From Hippopus hippopus (Eukaryota > Mollusca > Bivalvia > Cardiida > Cardiidae): a stretch of DNA of 64,000 nt. Position numbers and translations under genes: made by a program. Positions within the stretch are counted from its first letter, which is position 1. Every line of letters begins with the position of its first letter. Below the pieces are notes generated by a model. The model saw only the letters and a program-made list of their open reading frames with translations, did no database searches and was not told the origin of the DNA. Shown piece after piece: positions 1 to 12,251 of this stretch. The stretch lies in assembly GCA_946811185.2 (NCBI GenBank), contig OX328105.1, forward strand, positions 47,802,845 through 47,866,844, read 5' to 3'.

Positions 1-507
1 GGCTATAATTTGAACAATCTTGGCAGAGGTCCACTAGATAAAGCTACATGCCAAATTTGGTAGCTCTAGGCCCTATGGCTAGGTAGAAGAGGAATTTTAA
101 AGCTCTCCCTAAATAAGCCCATGTAAAACTTGTGACCCCCGGGGCGGGGCCAATTTTGACCCCAGGGCTATAAATTGAAGAAACTTGGTAGAGGTCCACT
201 AGATAAAGCTACATGCCAAATTTGGTAGCCCTTGGCCTTACGGTTTCAGACATGAAGATTTTCAAAGATTTTCAAAATTTTTCAGTTTTGTTGCCATGGC
301 AACCAGAGTTTTTGAAGGAATTAAATTCTTTCAAGAAATTCTGAAGAGGACCATGGCAGGATCATTTCTGTGAAGTTTCATCAAAATTGGATGGGTAGTT
401 TCAGAGAAGAAGACGTTTTAAAAAAAAGTTAACGCACGGACGGACGGACGGACGGACGGACAACAGGCCATGACATAAGCCCGCTGGCCTTCGGCCAGTG
501 GAGCTAA
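1..507 (-). mobile_element. HINE-B element, 5' part in reverse orientation, cut by window start
   Basis: Reverse complement of the start of the element at 30515: hairpin CCACTGGCCGAAGGCCAGCG, then a GTCC-type microsatellite (here GGAC repeats at 438-462), then units about 165 bp long with 'accaaatttggcatgtagctttatctag'-like text. The 5' terminus is near 507. Confidence 0.75.
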
Positions 508-2107
508 TGACAGGTTTTCAAGTTAACTGCTACCCTAATTAACAAATTTATGTAAAATCATGCAGTAATACTTGAAAAAATATTAACTGATTTGAAAAAA
601 AGATCGCTGGAAAAAAACGTGAAAACCCATGACATAACAGAAATCATTTTGACATCGTCCGATCAGAGGCACTTCAAACTATCTTTTGATCTTTGGTGAC
701 AAATTCAAACTGTGAATTTATACTTATTTCTTTATGAAACAATAAGTGAAAGCTAAAATCTCTGTTTAAAAATTAGGAGAAACTTTTTAAGATGAAAATA
801 AACAACAACCTATAGATAAGATGGGGGGGGGGGGAACCGGAACAAGTGTGAAAGAAAAAGTAATTGGACAAGAAAAGAAGACTTAAATCTTAAGAAATAA
901 CACTTTAATGGATGTGACCTTTATTTTCTCCCTTTTCCACAGTGTTCTGGGGTAAGAAAGACAAATCAAGTCGTTCCAGCCACATTTGAATTGTCGTCTG
1001 CAAATGTCTAAAATAATTATGATCTAGTCAAAAGTTTTTGCTGTTTAGTTAACAGTTCAAAAGTTGTTTGTGTCCATTTATTCATCAAGATGAATTACAT
1101 GCTAGGGCTGCAATTTAAAATTCTTCTGTCCACTTCATTCCAAAAGTCTCTACATAAGATAGGGTATTTTCTTATCTAATTCCTATCCATAAACAAAGAA
1201 TATAAATGGAAAGTTTTCATTATTTCACCCTTATCTCTCCTTGATAATTTTGACCCTTGGACATTTCTATTAGACTCTTGGAAATTCCATTTTGACTCTT
1301 GAAAATTTGGGCCCAAGAGTCAATGACTCTTGAGATTCTGGACCTAGGGAGAACCCTGAGTTTGTACTGGCCGTTCATTCTTTACCATTGGTAGGCATGA
1401 TGGGCTAAAAAAAAAAGAAAAATGCGAGTCCAATTTTAATTTTGCGAGTGGAAAAAAAGGCCACTTGCTAAAATTTGCCAGTGGATAAAAAATGAAATTC
1501 GAACCCTGATAATGGTTTTCAACTACAGGTAAAGCAATCCATTTTGATGATTTGTTGTGAAAAAGTCTGTTACATTAAGATATTTATGTAAATTTACTGC
1601 TAAAGTCATTAAAAAGCTGAAAAGGTAGTCTGAAGTGACTCTGATCAGACAATGTCAAAGAGACATTTTGTAGTGTCATGGGTTTCTGTGTTTTTTGCAC
1701 CGATCAGCTTTCCATGTCTGTTAATTTCTGGATAGGAATTTCTGCATGATTTGACAAAAAATTGTCAATTAGGGTGATAAATAACTTCAAAACTGTCATT
1801 TTACACAAGATAAGTGGGTAATGGCCTTTTATGCCCATGCATTTTCTTACGTGAGGTGTCGCTTGAGACCAAAATTTGTTACATGAATTTCAATTCTATG
1901 TGATTTATGCCATTATTTGGGCAAGTGGGAACACTGGACTGCTTTTTACAACTACAGTTGCTTTTGCTTCAAGTTTAAGATCACGCTTCTCGAAATGTAT
2001 TTTTACCAAAAGCTACCTAGGAAATAATTGTTAGAGTCATTCTACCAGGCACATCACTAATGAAGAGTTTTAGGGAAAGGAATCACTTGCTGACTGCCAG
2101 CAAAATT
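508..2107. other. AT-rich intergenic sequence, no gene recognised
   Basis: No convincing coding exon. It holds a G-run at 823-834 and a diffuse degenerate element around 1240-1510 ('gactcttgaaaattt...ctagggagaaccctga'); related text recurs at 7275-7385. Confidence 0.4.
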
Positions 2108-5100
2108 TAACTCTTGACCCTCTACTAAACAATCCTTAGTTTTAACAACTCTCAGAAATAAGGTTTTTACAAACATTGTGAGAAAAGAGATCTGCTGGTA
2201 ACCAGCATTTTCTTCTTTTCTCACAATGTTTTCTGCCCACTCAAGGCAAACACAATCATTACTGGAAGCTTGAATTTCTTGTCAGCTGAAGACTTTCAAA
2301 ATGGACAAGTCTAAATCTTGATGTTTGGCAAAGAGTTAAAGCGCCTTTAACAACAATAGGTGCCCTTGTAACCAGATCAAATCAAGATCAGACTACATAA
2401 AATCTGATCTTTGATCTACATTGTCCACTTTGCCAAGACACTGTAGTCAGGAGCAATATTGAAATTGCATTTATCTGGGTCTTACTTTTATACAGAGTCT
2501 ATCGAGTTTATTTGGCACTACTCAAAGGATAAAAAATGCTCACTCCTTTTCAAACAGTATCTTTTATATCATATCATTCCAAATAAGAGGCTTTCAGATC
2601 TTTCAAATGTATATTTGTATCATTTGTAACTTTCTTCATTACAACTGAAAAAAATCTTATCTACTCTTTACCAGTAAAAATATTGCTGGTTTTCTGCATT
2701 TTCTCTTTTACCCACGATGCTTTCAAAAGCTATACCTCAAGGTCATTAACCCTTTAGGCCTTTACCACATAATGACAACTCTTAATGACTTCGAGTAAGA
2801 AGATTTTGAAAACATCGTAGGAAAAGGAGAAAATGCTGGTAACCAGTATTTTCTCCTTTCCCACAATGTTTTCTACCCTACCAAAGACAAATTCTACAAT
2901 TCTAGCCACATTTAATTTTGTGTCTGCATATGCTTTTGGTTTGGACAAGTCTATAATTTTTACCGTGTGGTAAAGGCTTAACCCTTTACTACATGACAAG
3001 ATTTTAGACCTGTCCAAATTGAAAGCATTTGTAGATGACAGTTTTAACATGGCTCATATGAAATGATTTTTCTTTGATAGGATAGAAAACATTGTGGGAA
3101 AAGGAGAAAATGCTGGTAACCAGCATTTTCTCCTTTTTCCATAATGTTTTCAAAAGCCTTCTCTTTCAGGGGCGTTAAAAGTCGTCACTGTGTGGTAAAG
3201 GGTTAAAACAATTTTCATCCTTCATTTTATGATTGCAGGGGTAAATAATCACCAAAGTACAGTCTTGATGACAACTTTACTAATTCAGGGAAACACCCTA
3301 CACAATGACAGCCTAATTAAACCCTTTGCTTTTTACCAAAAAATACTGTTGTTTAATAAACTGGATGAAAAAAGCTTCTGAAAACATCATGGGAAAAGGA
3401 GAAAAAGCTGGTCACCAGCATATTCTCCTTTTCCTACAATGTTTTCAACCCTTCCAAAATTTGTCATCAGCAAATGAACTTGATCTGGGCCAGTATAAAA
3501 TGTTGTTGTCATGTACTGTGCCATCAAAATCTACCTAGAGTTTTGTAAATATAAGGAGATTATCAAGATCAGACTGCGAAGAGTATCAAGGGACTGATTG
3601 ATTAAATTTGGAAATGTCTAAGGTTTTCTCAACAGGTAAAGAGTTTACATCAGTGGTCAACTCTTTTACCCGACAACAACATTTTTGACTTGACCGAATT
3701 CAAAGTATTTGTGGTCAACAATCTGTATGTAGCTAAAACGAATGGATTTGTTCTTGAAATATTGGAAAACCAGCATTTTTTGTTTCCCTCAATGTTTCCA
3801 AATGGTTTCTTCCTCAGGATTTTTGAAACATTGGATTGTTTGTTAACTCTTTACCAAACGACAAAATTTCAGACTGGTCCAAGTTGAAAGCATTTGCAGA
3901 CGACAAAACAAAGGTGACTGAAGAATTGAAAATTGTTTTGGGAAGGGTAGAAAACATTGTGGGAAAAGGAGAAAATGCTGGTTACCAGCATTTTCTCCTT
4001 TTCCCACAATGTTTTCAAAAGGCTTCTTTCACAGGGTCGTTAAAAGTCAGGATTGTGAGGTAAAGGGCTACATATCAAGACAATTTGTCTCAATTGCTGA
4101 TAATTGAATTAACTCTTTATCAACTGACAATATTATACAGTTATTTAAATTGAAAACATATGCAGAAGACAAATTAAAAAATAAATATGGCTGAGCCTGA
4201 AGTGACTTGAACTGTATTTGAATGGATAATAAACACTGAGTCTGGTAACCAGCATTTTCTCTTTTTCCCAAAGTGTTTTCAAACACATCTTCCTCAGGGT
4301 TCTTGAAACACAGATTGTGTAGTATAGGGTTAAATAACAAGACACAATTTATCTTAATTTACTGGTAACTTAATCAACTCTTATCCAGCCAGCAACTGGT
4401 AAAGACTCATCCAAATTGACAGCACTTGCAGACGACAAAGTAACCATGGCTTGAACAATTTGAATATTGTCTTTGAAAGGGTACAAAACCTTTTGGGAAA
4501 AAATTCTGCTTAAAAGCCTACTCTCCTTTACACACAATATTTTCAAAAGCTCCTTTCCTCAAATTTGTTAATTATTGTGTGGTAAAGGGTAAAAGCTCTC
4601 CGTGCAATGACGGTTACATATACACTTTTTCAATTACAAACAATTAACCCTTTACCAAACAATCCCTGGTTTTTACGAACCTGAGACAGAAGCCTTTTGA
4701 AAACATTGTGGGAAAAGGAGATAATACTGGTAACCAGCATTTTCTCCTTTTCCCACAATGTTTTCTACCCTGCTGGATCAAATTTCAATTTTTGAGTTAT
4801 GTTTATTTTGTCGTCTGCAAGTGCTTTCAATTTGGACCAGTCTAAAATTTTGTCGTTTGGTAAAGAGTTAAGCTCAAACCTCTTTTGAAACACAGTCTAC
4901 TGCCTACAGCAATCAGTTTGGCCTATTTTCTACATCATTCAACCCATTAACACTTTGTCATATGACTGCAGACTGACTTTTCATCTTTTGAAGACAAGCC
5001 TACAGATGACATTTTACCACACAATCCAAAGTTTTAACAATCCTAGGGAAGAATCATTTGGAAAATGGTAACCATTTGGTTACCAGTAACCAGCATTTTT

Positions 5101-5232
5101 TTCCTTTTCCCACAATGTTTACCACGCTATCAAGGCCAAATTTTATCATTTTAGCCACATTTATTTGATGTCTGCAAACACTTCCAATTCGGACAAATCT
5201 AAAATGTTTTCTTTTGGTAAAGAGATAAAACA
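2108..5232. repeat. Cluster of about ten family P palindromic MITEs
   Basis: Copies (strand judged from the unequal outer arms): 2108-2339 (-), 2746-2981 (-), 2978-3206 (+), 3315-3510 (- decayed), 3657-3845 (+, left arm of palindrome lost), 3843-4070 (+), 4109-4333 (+), 4371-4590 (+ decayed), 4644-4871 (-), 5010-5232 (- decayed). Full copies start TTAACYCTTTACC and end GGTAAAGRGTTAA, with TTAA shared between neighbours at 2978 and 3843. Each has an internal inverted repeat running from ACATTGTGGGAAAAGGAG to its complement, centred on GCTGGTTACCAGC. A truncated copy may occupy 2659-2745. Confidence 0.85.
2336..2532 (+). repeat. Family Q MITE (GATC-rich internal palindrome)
   Basis: Abuts a family P copy at a shared TTAA. 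Contains the palindromic core 'gatcaagatcagactac...ctgatctttgatctac' and the 'tgggtcttactttta' tail seen in the better copy at 60861-61068. Confidence 0.6.
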
Positions 5233-5384
5233 TTTTGCCAATAGGGGAAATGTTTTGTGAAAAGAAATTTCCTGGGTTCACCACAATTAATGTTTTCTAT
5301 CCTTTTACAGACAACTGCCACTATTTGAATCACATTTAATTATGTCATATGTAAATGATCTTTTTTATAATACAGAGTTACTTA

Positions 5385-5720
5385 TTATACTGCAAAGAAA
5401 TTTCTCGTGATCTGATTGGATAATATGCCCCAAACATATATATCATGTACACTGGCAAAACCAACGTAAAAGCAGTTTCCCTTTCGGGAGCCCCGTATAC
5501 ATGACTACACTATCAACACAACATCCAAAATGGCTGCATCGTTCAAGATTTACATCAAGATTATGCGCCAAGCTGCATGTTTTAGCACATATTACCAAGG
5601 TTTCAGTGACATCAGTTCCCAGTGACGTCAGTTTTCATTGAATTGGGACACTCAGAAGGGAAATTCTACTTCGTCAGCGTACTCAATATTTAAACCAAAA
5701 AACAGGTAAAATTTGCTTAA
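5385..5720. promoter_or_regulatory. Low-repeat stretch with CRE (TGACGTCA, 5623-5630) and AAAATGGC motif
   Basis: Sequence without the common repeats, holding a CRE core and AAAATGGC (a YY1-like core) near 5528. It may be an enhancer or an upstream promoter, or simply old unique DNA. Motif matches alone are weak evidence. Confidence 0.15.
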
Positions 5721-5756
5721 CAAAAGTTGGAATGATAAAACTTTGCATTATAATAA

Positions 5757-5854
5757 ATTTGTTGTACAGTCAGGTGGCAGGGGTGACATGATTCATGATT
5801 CACCACAGCCGTGAACAAGTTTCCAAGTCCCCTGCCACCTGACCGTACAACTAA
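5757..5854. repeat. Fold-back inverted repeat
   Basis: Left arm TTGTACAGTCAGGTGGCAGG and right arm CCTGCCACCTGACCGTACAA are near-perfect complements separated by about 55 nt. Probably a small fold-back transposon; no coding content. Confidence 0.6.
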
Positions 5855-5857
5855 TAA

Positions 5858-6095
5858 TGTAACTCCTTACCAAACAACAAAACAGCAAAATTTAAGCCTT
5901 GTCCAAATGTAAGCATTTTCAGAGGAAAAATTAAATATGTTCAAAACATGAAATTTGTATTTCATACAGTTAGTAGTAAACATTGTGGGAAAAGGAAAAA
6001 GTGTTTGTTACCAGCATTTTCTCCTCTTCCCACAAAAAATTTTCAAAAAGCCTTTTCCCAGGATGTTAAAACCCGGTTTGTTTGAGACAGCATTA
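5858..6095 (+). repeat. Decayed family P MITE
   Basis: Left arm 'ctccttaccaaacaacaaaa', palindrome remnants around 5985-6040 and 'aggatgttaaaacccgg' near the right end. Confidence 0.6.
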
Positions 6096-6099
6096 CATC

Positions 6100-6790
6100 A
6101 ACTCTTTACGCCACAATGAAAATAAGACTTGTCAAAATTAAAAGGACTGGCAGACAACAAATCAAAGGTGCAGGGATCTCCTTTGACCCGGGACCTCGGG
6201 TTTTGACGCTTGAAAATCGCTAGTGACCCCTATTTGACGCTCGAAAAAAATATCCTATACGTCAAATTGACGCACGCGAATTCTGGCCTAAGTGTCAACC
6301 ATATAAGCCGTAGGCGGAGTTTCGCTTTAATGAAATATTCCGATTTCGACCAATCAGCGACGAGTATTTCTTATCAGTAACACGGTCGGTAGCCGATGGT
6401 GGAAAATAGCCATACAACACGCGCTTCGCCGATATACACACAGACATGACATACTTTTGTGTATATTTATAATTGAAACACACAAACATCAAATGATGGC
6501 GATTAATAAAAGAATGCCGGTCAGCTTTACAGAGATTTAGCGGTGGGATTTTAATTAGCAATTTGCCCCTTGTGATAATTGTCTCGTAATGAATGAATGA
6601 TTTAAATTGCACTAGATTGCAGTTTGTTTTGCCGATACTTTGATTGCGGTCACAATTCTTAGCACTTGAAGGTAATTAAAGATGTTTAATATTATCACTT
6701 TTCACATTGTTTGCAATTACGCTTGTATAAATATGTGCTGTTACTGGCGTATCAATATTCTGCCCGTGTTATCTGCAGAACACAGTCTAG
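6100..6790. other. Low-repeat sequence, no gene recognised
   Basis: Holds short recurrent 'ttgacgct' motifs (6205-6275) and otherwise looks unique. Open frames here are short and without recognisable domains. Confidence 0.35.
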
Positions 6791-6794
6791 AAAA

Positions 6795-6962
6795 ATGGCT
6801 CAAAAGGACATCTTTCAATTCTTTGGTGGCAGCTCAAAAAAAAACGCTGTCGGGAGGAACCTCCTCCTGAACAAATGCAACCCAAACCAAAATTTTAGAG
6901 AAAGTTTAGGCCTGAATGGTTGAAAGACTGTTGCTCAAGTGAATATAAGAAACATTGTTGTG
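6795..6962 (+). pseudogene. Possible remnant of a transposase-derived protein N-terminus
   Basis: ATG at 6795 opens MAQKDIFQFFGGSSKK. An A-run (6837-6844) then shifts frame; the alternative frame reads KRCREEPPPEQMQPKPKF, a stop, then RKFRPEWLKD. A basic/PPP linker followed by KFxPxWL resembles the start of hAT-derived zinc-finger proteins, with a one-base deletion and a nonsense codon. The family assignment is a guess from these short stretches. Confidence 0.3.
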
Positions 6963-7386
6963 CTATAGTTATTTAAGAAGAGATCAAATAAAGGCAATAA
7001 AGACAGCAATGTATAATTTTCAGTAATTCTATTATTCCTTCCACGAAAAAAAAAAAAGTCCAAATAAGGGGAGTACCTACCTTATGCTTCCCCCCCCCCA
7101 ACCAATATTGTGGGAACTTCAGAGTCTTTTCAGTGAAACGATTTGGTATCCACAATATAGGTTTTGATGATTTATTACATTATTTTTTATTGGAGTCTCA
7201 TATGAAGTCTCAAGATTCCCTCTTATCTGGAGCTCTTCTGAAAAGCTTAGTCTAAGTAGCATACTATGTAGCATTGTACTCTTGATTTGAAAATTTTGAC
7301 TCTTGAAAATTTCAATTTGACTCTTGGAATTTGTGGCCCAAGAGTCAATGACTTTTGAGTTTCAGATGCTAGGGAGATCCCTGAAG

Positions 7387-9745
7387 GTGGCTAAACTGAT
7401 GAAATTTGTTCCTTTATAGGTTAGAAAACATTGTGGAAAAGGAGAAAATGCTGGTTACCAGCACTTTCTCATTTTCCCACAATGTTTTCAACAGGCTTTA
7501 TCCTCAAGGCCTTTTAAAACTTAAGAGGGTAATTAACGCTACCCTATCTTCTTGCAAGGCTGGCAGTGATTAGTGTTCTCTAGAATCAATATTGCAACAG
7601 ACAAAAAAGACATGATGACTCAAGCACTTTGAATGGATTGTTAAGGAGCCATTCTGATAGAATCCATCAGAGATGTCTGAGTCTGGCAACCTAATCCTTT
7701 ACTATACAATACAGACTCCTAAACACTCTGAACAAATATGCTTTTGAAAATATAATGGGAACGAGAGAAAATACTGGTAACTAGCTTGTTTACCATTTTC
7801 AACAATGTTTTCTACCCTTTAAAAACCATTTTCCACCATTTAATTCTTTACTACACAATTCTGAGTATTAGCAACTCTGAGAAAAAAGTTTTTTGATAAC
7901 ATTGTGAGAAAAGTAGAAAAACACTGGTGCCCATTTTTTTTCATTTTCCCACAATGTTGTCAACCCATTAAAGATTAATTCCATCATTGGAACCAAATTC
8001 AAACGGTTATTCTGCAAATGCTTTGAATTTTGGACAAGTCTACACGTTTGTCATGTGGTAAAGAGTTTAGCCATATTTCATTTGTGGTCTGCAATTCCTT
8101 TCAATTTTGAAAGGTTCAAAATGCTGTCATTCATTAAAGGGCTAATTCAAAGGACAATAACTGGCAGCACAAGGCAATGATTTCAATTACAATGAACATC
8201 TGCTACTGTTCATGTTAACATTTTACATTTGAAGCTCTTGCAAACATCAACTAAGTGAGGCTCAAGTTAAATGGTTTTTCTCAGAAAGGGTAATCAACAC
8301 TGAGGGAAAAGGAGAAAATGCTGGTTATCTGCATTTTCTCCATTTCTCACAATGTTTTCAAAAGTCTTCCTCAGGGATGTAAAAGGTCAAAATTGCTTGG
8401 TTAAGGATCAAGCATTGGGTAACAATGACCTGCAATGTTTGTAACAATTTAAAATTTTTAGAAAAAACCCTGTTAACCATATATGCTCCTTTCACCACTT
8501 TCAGCTGCTTTTGTGGCCAGTGTAGATCAAGATCAGGCTGCACAAAACGTGCATTCTGATCTTTGATCTACACAGGCTGCTTAGCTGGAACGCAATAGCC
8601 AGTGGCAACCATCAAAGTGCAATTATTTGGGTCTTATTTCTAGACTGAATATGTCTGTTGGTTTTATTCCTTACCCAAAGGGTAAGCAACGAATATAAAC
8701 TCACTTTTAGAATATTTTCTATTTGGGTCTTCTGTATCTCAGCCGTTTAACTCTTTCAAACCAGAATTCATGTTGCCAATATTAGCTCTCTACCATACAA
8801 AAAAATGTAGACCTGTCCAATTTGAAAGCATTTGCAGACGACCATTCAAAGTTGGTTCAAACAATAAACTTGTTTTTGATAGGGTACAAAACATTGTGGG
8901 AAAAGAAGAAAATGCTGGTTACCAGCATTTTCTCCTTTTCCCACAATATTTTCAAAAGGCTCCTTCCTTGGGGTCATTAAAACTCAGAATTGTGTAGTAA
9001 AGGGTTAATCCTTGTTTAAAAATCTTTTGTTTTGCCAGTGACTTGCACCTTGACCACCCCCCACTTTCTCAGACTATCAGACCAAATGTAACTCAAAAAC
9101 CTGTTAGAAATGGCAGAAAACATTGTGGTTTCCAGCATTTTCTCCTTTTTTGACAATGTTTTCAAAGCTTTCTTTCTCAGGAGTAATAAGAATAGGAATT
9201 TTGTGGTATGGGTTAAATGTGGAAACTCTGTCTCAATGCTATTTCAAGCAGTATGTACCATTACCTTACAAGCCCCCATTTTATTACCAAATCAGAGAGA
9301 GAAGGCTTTTGAAATCATTGTGGGAAATGGAGAAAATGCTGGTATAACCTCCTTCCAACCTTACAGAAACTAATCATTTGAGGCAAAATTATTTTGTCGT
9401 CTTCAAGCTTTCAATTTTGATGACTATGGAATTTTGTTGTTTTGTAAAGAGTTAAATGTTGACACACTGTCTTGATTTTTATTTCATTCTGTTTGGTTAA
9501 ATGGTCCTTCAGCAGATACGAAAAACAATGAATAGCAAATATCAACTGTTAACGTAACATGCAACAAAATTTAGACTCATTGAAATTCAAAGCAATTGCA
9601 GATGATACATTAAATATAACTGAAAATGGTTGGATTTGTCTTTAAACAGGTAGGAAACAATGCGGGAGAAGGAGAAAATGCTGCTTACCAGCGTTTTCTC
9701 TTATTATTACAATGTTGTCATAAACCAGCTTTCTCTGATTCTTTG
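7387..9745. repeat. Cluster of family P MITEs and fragments
   Basis: Copies: 7387-7539 (+, left end missing), 7691-7845 (-, partial), 7845-8072 (-), 8075-8145 (- fragment), 8222-8410 (+), 8782-9008 (+, well preserved palindrome, ends TTAA 9005-9008), 9081-9216 (+, short), 9265-9453 (-, right arm of palindrome lost), 9553-9745 (+ decayed). A family Q copy lies at 8518-8690. Confidence 0.75.
8518..8690 (+). repeat. Family Q MITE, partial
   Basis: Core 'gtagatcaagatcaggctgc...tctgatctttgatctacac' and the tail 'atttgggtcttatttctaga' match the other family Q copies. Confidence 0.6.
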
Positions 9746-9879
9746 CTAAAGGAATAAAGAAGTTGAATAAATATCCCAATATTCTATCGATTACAAAAAC
9801 TCTCCGCAAGAAATAATGCGCATGATAGACTAATGTATGAAGCAGTCTGCCAAATGCATGACAAATTCCATTCATATTT

Positions 9880-10665
9880 TAGGACCCGAAATCCAACAGT
9901 TTGTGAGAGTCAAAAGCACGTATATTTACCTCCATGTAAGCAAATCCATAATTTAGGCACAGATAAACAGTTAAAACAAACACTGGACCGTTTAAGGGGC
10001 CCATGATGACTTAATTTTGAGACGAAAGTAATCGGTGTATATTCCTCGTTAGAGTCCTGAGTAAGTGGTTAACACAAATGGCGACGTGACGTCATGTCTC
10101 ATTATGAGAAACAGGTGTCTGATTTGAAAGGAGATATTTGATTGGTTGATTAATGTTTGTCTTGGTCGGAACTTGAGTGAGATTTTTGCGTTTTTTTGGA
10201 TGGAAATTGCATCACTACTGGGTCCAGTGTAGGGTCTTCATCGCACTGTAGTTAATCTTTAACTTAAAGTTTTTGATAAGTACAATTTAAATCATAAAAG
10301 CTTCTGTTCAATCCAAGTCGTCTGAAGAATTTCTGTCCAATGAATGAGCTCGTTTTATCTGCAGTACAGCTACTTAACATAAACAATGGAGAGTATCCGA
10401 ATGAAGTTGCAAGCATGTAGAATCCCACCATATGTCAAGCTAACCAACTGTCAGTCACTTTTTCATCCTTTGATTTAGTCGAGATGTGTCTGATTTTTGT
10501 TCTGCAGTATCATTCGAGAACGATTGACATTTCATGTCGGTGAAAATTATAAAAGTAAGGTAGCTGTATACTTTTTCCCTCATAAAGCAGGTTGCGAATA
10601 CGCCAGGTATGCAGGCTGTGTTTCTGTACTCGCATAGCATACCTGCACAGATTCGTAGTTATCAT
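9880..10665 (+). promoter_or_regulatory. Low-repeat stretch with a CRE motif (TGACGTCA, 10087-10094), possible 5' region of the SLC17 gene
   Basis: About 0.8 kb in which I find none of the common repeat families; it is richer in CpG than the surroundings and includes the palindromic CRE core in gcgacgtgacgtcatg. It lies 1.4-2.2 kb upstream of exon 1, and exon 1 has a splice acceptor, so a noncoding first exon upstream is expected. That it lies here is inference. No TATA box or 5' exon was identified. Confidence 0.25.
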
Positions 10666-10667
10666 TT

Positions 10668-11227
10668 GAACTCTTTACCAAACGACAAAATTCGTACGTA
10701 AATCTGCGGGTATATAGTCTTTTCCAGTGAAAGTGAGAAAGAACTATCACTGACACACATTTTTTCTTGTTTTAAATGACCCAAACAAAGGGGCCATGCT
10801 CTGGGAAAAGGGCGTTTAATGCATCTTTGTGCTACATTATACCAAGTGGCATGTCACATAGTTATGGATGCATAAAATTAATTTTGTCTAACAACCAACT
10901 GAATCATGAGGCTTACCCTGTACGTTTACCTGCAAAAAATCAACCAATAGCAAAAATATTTTTATCCATGTCAGCCTGCGTCGACTGCTTTTTGCAGATG
11001 TATTATGCCTCTTTTCACAGATCATGGGTCATGGGTAGTGTATCAGCATTACCTCAATTATACCCTGGGCCTTGGGTCTCATTACCTTTGGGTTAGGGAT
11101 GAGAACTACAAGTATTATTTTCCTCAAATCATTTTCTGTATCATTTGCTGTTTAAATGTTTACCTGATGATCATATTTTATTCATGTCCAGATTATAAGC
11201 AGCCAACAAATGAAATGCTGCTCAGAT
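10668..11227. repeat. Family P left-end scrap, then family G MITE (10789-11035)
   Basis: 10668-10698 is an isolated left end 'ctctttaccaaacgacaaaa'. 10789-11035 matches the family G element: ggccatgctctgggaaaagg at the start, 'catgtcagcctgcgtcgactg' as remnant of the central palindrome, and a cacagatcatgggtc end. Confidence 0.6.
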
Positions 11228-12012
11228 GATGAGATCTATGCCGATAACCAGCATTTTCTCCTTTTCCCATAATGTTTTCAGTAGCCAACTTTCTCAGAGT
11301 AATAGAAATACAATATCATTTGGTAAAGGGTTGAAAGACTAGAAAGGAGAAGCTAAGATACTTTCCCAGACAGTGTAAGTTACAGTCAGATCTTTGAGCT
11401 ATACTTCTGGGGTATGTCATATCTGCTGTCAAAAGCTCATTTTTGTGGCATGATCATAGGTTGGCATATCATCGATCATGTAGTGCATGTGTATAAATCA
11501 TACCCTCAAAAGGATTGTACCATTTTCACTTGTCATTTGACCTCTTCAGTTAACCAGCATAAATTTTATCATTTGATAATTTTGCAGGAAAAAATTCTGA
11601 TTGTACAGTACCCTTTGATTTTTTGTATGATACATACCAATATATTCCTAATAACTCTTTACTGCATGACAACATTAAGACTTATTCCAAATAAATGTTA
11701 CTAAAAACATGAAATTCGACTTTCATATGGTAGAAAACATGGTGGGAAAATGAGAAAATGCTGGTGTCCTGCATTTTCTCCTTTTCCAACAATGTTTTCA
11801 AGAGCTTTTTTTCCAGGGTTGTTAGAAGTCAGAATTGAGTGATAACGGGTTAAAGCAGACTTGAAATTGGAATATTTAGGTCTTATGACTGATGGAAAAT
11901 TTCTATAGAATTTATTTGCATTCTTAAGGTGTTTTTACAATGTTTTCCATGTTTTCAAAAGCTGTCATTCTTAGGGTCGTTAAAAGTCAGCATTGTGTAA
12001 TAAAGGGATAAA
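11228..12012 (+). repeat. Family P fragments upstream of exon 1
   Basis: 11228-11333 (right half), 11650-11853 (nearly full, palindrome partly decayed) and 11938-12012 (right end only). The last ends about 45 nt before the exon 1 acceptor. Confidence 0.7.
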
Positions 12013-12094
12013 GAATGATTCACCAGTCACTCTAACCACATCTTTATCATTCATAGGACATACTTGCAGAGAGTTGTCAACAAAATTAGAAAGA

Positions 12095-12251
12095 ATGGAG
12101 GAGCAGCAGCCCAAACCCAAGACCCCAAAGAGGGTGGAGTTTGAGCATGCTCAAGAAAAACATGAGTTGATACAGAAGAGTTCTTATATAGGCTATGTGA
12201 AGCAGTTCCCGAAAAGATACATTGTTGGAATCATGGCCTTCTTTGGATTTT
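12095..12251 (+). CDS. SLC17A5-like: SLC17 exon 1 (coding part), residues 1-52
   Basis: Starts [13 protein letters not shown] and ends in the first half of TM1 ([10 protein letters not shown]), followed by donor T|GTAAGTAGA; 157 nt, phase 1. A plausible acceptor (tcattcatag) ends at 12056, so the exon probably starts at 12057 with at least 38 nt of 5' UTR. The frame stays open upstream of the ATG, so an upstream coding exon cannot be excluded. R41 in PKRY aligns with the human sialin R39 that is mutated in Salla disease. The remnant of a family P MITE ends about 45 nt before the acceptor. Confidence 0.9.
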
